NCBI RefSeq assembly: GCF_009834565.1
Contig: NZ_CP019428.1
Coordinates: 2,480,001-2,544,000 of the forward strand
Length of the DNA: 64,000 nt
DNA from: Pseudomonas sp. R76
GTDB taxonomy: Bacteria > Pseudomonadota > Gammaproteobacteria > Pseudomonadales > Pseudomonadaceae
Direction: 5' to 3'
A program made the position numbers and the translations under genes. Positions within the stretch are counted from its first letter, which is position 1; each line of letters begins with the position of its first letter. Shown here piece by piece: positions 62,233 through 64,000 of the stretch. Under the pieces are notes generated by a model, which was not told where the DNA came from, did not search any database, and was given only the letters and a program-made list of their open reading frames with translations.

Positions 62233-63024
62233 ATGACTACCGATTCGCCCGTGCTCACCGATGTGCAAGCAGGCGTTGCCTGGATCACCCTCAACCGTGG
62301 TCCCCAGCGCAATGCACTGGACATTCCGACCCTCAAGCACCTGCATGCCTTGCTCGACGCTTTCAACCGCGACCCCGCCGTGCGCGCCGTGGTGTTGACC
62401 GGCAGCGGCCGCAGCTTCTGCGCCGGCGCCGACTTGGCTGAGTGGGCTGAAGCCGAATCGCGCGGCGCCCTCGAAACCTACGGCTGGACCGAAACCGCCC
62501 ACGCCCTGATGACCCGCCTGCACACCCTCGACAAACCCACGATTGCCGCGATCAACGGCACTGCCGTCGGCGCCGGCATGGACCTGACGCTGTGCTGCGA
62601 CCTGCGCATTGCCGCCCAGTCGGCACGCTTCAAGGCCGGCTACACCAGCATGGCCTACTCGCCGGACGCCGGCGCCAGCTGGCACTTGCCGCGCCTGATC
62701 GGCAGCGAACAGGCCAAGCGCCTGTTGTTTCTTGATGAGCTGTGGAGTGCCGACCGCGCACTGGCCGCCGGCCTGGTGGGCGAAGTGATCGCCGATGAGC
62801 AACTGCACGCCCACACCACGGCACTGGCCACGCGCCTGGCCAACGGGCCGACCTTCGCCTTTGCCCAGACCAAAACCCTGATCCGCGAAGGCGCCGCCCG
62901 CAGCCTGCCCGAGCAACTGCAGGCCGAACTGGCGGCTGGCCTGCTGTGTGGGCGCAGCGTCGACGGCGCCGAAGCCTTGCGTGCGTCCATGCAAAAGCGC
63001 TCACCGAATTTCTGCGGCCAATAA
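62233..63024 (+). CDS. Enoyl-CoA hydratase/isomerase
   Basis: A 263-residue crotonase-fold enzyme. N-terminal TVQAGVAWITLNRGPQRNALDIPTL-like start, oxyanion-hole stretch VVLTGSGRSFCAGADLAEW, and catalytic INGTAVGAGMDLTLCCDLRIAA. SPDAGASWHLPRLIGSEQAK is typical of the ECH family. It starts with AGGAAG and is followed 27 bp later by an acyl-CoA dehydrogenase gene, so together they act in a CoA-thioester pathway. Confidence 0.9.
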   Translation: MTTDSPVLTDVQAGVAWITLNRGPQRNALDIPTLKHLHALLDAFNRDPAVRAVVLTGSGRSFCAGADLAEWAEAESRGALETYGWTETAHALMTRLHTLDKPTIAAINGTAVGAGMDLTLCCDLRIAAQSARFKAGYTSMAYSPDAGASWHLPRLIGSEQAKRLLFLDELWSADRALAAGLVGEVIADEQLHAHTTALATRLANGPTFAFAQTKTLIREGAARSLPEQLQAELAAGLLCGRSVDGAEALRASMQKRSPNFCGQ

Positions 63025-63051
63025 CAACAACACCCCCGAGCAGGTAGCGCC

Positions 63052-64000
63052 ATGAATTTCCAACTCAGCCAAGAACAAGACATGTTGGTGGACGCGGTAC
63101 GCAGTTTTGTCGCCAAGGAATTGCTGCCCCACGAAGAGGCGGTAGACCGTGCCGACGAGGTCTCGCCCGAGCTTGCCGCGCAGATCCGTGACAAGGCGAT
63201 CACTGCCGGTTTCTATGCCTTCAACATGCCGGAAGAGGTGGGCGGTGGCGGCCTGGATTACCTGTCCCAGGCGCTGATCGAGCGGGAGCTGTCGAAGGTC
63301 TCGTGGGCGCTGCATGTGTTCGTTGCACGGCCGTCGAAAATCCTCATGGCCTGCACTGGCGCGCAAATCGAGGACTATTTGTTGCCGTGCGTGCAGGGTC
63401 AGAAAATCGACTGCTTCGCCCTGACCGAACCCGGCGCCGGCTCCGACGCCAATGCGATCAAGACCCGCGCCGTGCGCGACGGCGACGACTTTGTGATCAA
63501 CGGCAGCAAGCACTTTATCAGCCATGCGGGGCACGCCGATTTCGCCATCGTGTTTGCCGTCACCGACACCTACGAACACAACGGGCGCCAGCGCAACGCG
63601 GTGACCTCATTCCTGGTCGATCGCGGCACGCCTGGCATGACCATCCGCCGTGGCCCCAAATGCGTGAGCAACCGCGGCTATCACACTTATGAAATGTTCT
63701 TCGACGACTGCCGCGTGCCCGCGTCCAAGGTGCTCGGCGAAGTGGGCAAAGGCTGGGACGTCGCCAATGCCTGGCTCACCGCCGGGCGCGTGATGGTCGC
63801 CGCCAACTGCGTCGGCCAGGCCCAGCGCGCGCTGGATGTGTCGCTGCAATGGGCGGCCGACCGCAAGCAGTTCGGCCAGCCTATCGGCACCTACCAAGGC
63901 GTGAGTTTCAAGCTGGCCGACATGGCCACGCAGATTCGCGCCGCCGAGCTGCTGACCCTGCACACTGCCTGGAAGATGGACCAGGGCAGCATGACCGACG
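63052..64000 (+). CDS. Acyl-CoA dehydrogenase (partial, runs off the window)
   Basis: The first 316 codons of an acyl-CoA dehydrogenase; the 3' end is outside the window. FAD and acyl-CoA motifs seen are FALTEPGAGSDANAIKTRA, FVINGSKHFISHAGHADFAIVFAVTD and AADRKQFGQPIGTYQGVSFKLADMATQI. The N-terminal helical part is SQEQDMLVDAVRSFVAKEL. Co-transcribed with the upstream ECH gene. Confidence 0.9.
   Translation, partial: MNFQLSQEQDMLVDAVRSFVAKELLPHEEAVDRADEVSPELAAQIRDKAITAGFYAFNMPEEVGGGGLDYLSQALIERELSKVSWALHVFVARPSKILMACTGAQIEDYLLPCVQGQKIDCFALTEPGAGSDANAIKTRAVRDGDDFVINGSKHFISHAGHADFAIVFAVTDTYEHNGRQRNAVTSFLVDRGTPGMTIRRGPKCVSNRGYHTYEMFFDDCRVPASKVLGEVGKGWDVANAWLTAGRVMVAANCVGQAQRALDVSLQWAADRKQFGQPIGTYQGVSFKLADMATQIRAAELLTLHTAWKMDQGSMTD

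Noticed and set aside
1..64000. IS elements, CRISPR arrays, tRNA or rRNA genes
   Set aside because: No transposase, spaced direct repeats or RNA-gene folds were found; the palindromic repeats are REP elements without an adjacent RAYT gene.

Overview
The window is a GC-rich chromosomal segment of a fluorescent pseudomonad (Pseudomonas fluorescens group). The support is protein content (Zn-type HemB, dhc-type CoA transferase locus, DUF1652, DUF6124/DUF3077, RcnB-like and CsbD proteins), codon use, and at least eleven copies of the short REP palindromes built on a GTGGGAGCTGGCTTGCC core that lie between genes. No tRNA, rRNA, IS element, prophage or CRISPR array was seen.

Layout. 0-13 kb is housekeeping and transport: YceH-like protein, SstT, MFS pump, NhaR, TerC, the selD-mnmH selenouridine pair, a DUF318 permease, histidine phosphatase, GST-phzF and hemB. 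13.2-19.1 kb is an accessory polymorphic-toxin locus on the minus strand: a 1574-residue Rhs protein whose AT-rich tip carries the RNase A-like CdiA-CT toxin signature, its overlapping CdiI-type immunity gene, a second small gene broken by an in-frame stop, and a further orphan small gene that may be an immunity gene. 19.4-25 kb holds a DUF1615 lipoprotein and the dhcAB-atoB operon with its divergent LysR regulator. 25.5-36 kb holds a sirtuin, a CBS protein, topB, a GMC oxidoreductase with an MHS transporter and divergent LysR, and a DUF3857/transglutaminase protein.

35.6-40.5 kb is a run of damaged genes: a DNA alkylation repair-like gene with a C-terminal frameshift, a glutamine synthetase-like gene, a HTH-cupin regulator cut by TAA, and an M48-like peptidase gene that is frameshifted and has also lost its zinc ligands, next to lemA. 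41-46 kb is stress and envelope genes around a PAS-LuxR regulator. Two deletion scars made of parts of unrelated genes lie at 46.25-46.57 kb (AraC and Rid) and 56.35-56.83 kb (PP2C and outer-membrane barrel). 49.5-56 kb contains mgtC, a BvgA/BvgS-like phosphorelay with a degenerate extra receiver, and dkgB. 57-64 kb contains a small membrane pair and a catabolic cluster (OYE-type flavin oxidoreductase, XRE-cupin and TetR regulators, class II aldolase, enoyl-CoA hydratase, acyl-CoA dehydrogenase) that runs off the end.

The most interesting signal is non-coding: the roughly 230-nt leader of the DUF6124 gene (47738-47970, minus strand). It folds on paper into a long stem enclosing a UUCG hairpin and a second hairpin whose loop carries an exact 7-nt complement of the gene's own Shine-Dalgarno region. 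Upstream of that is a terminator-like hairpin with a U-run and repeated complementary heptamers. It looks like an RNA switch or a processed small RNA and I do not recognise it as a known class.
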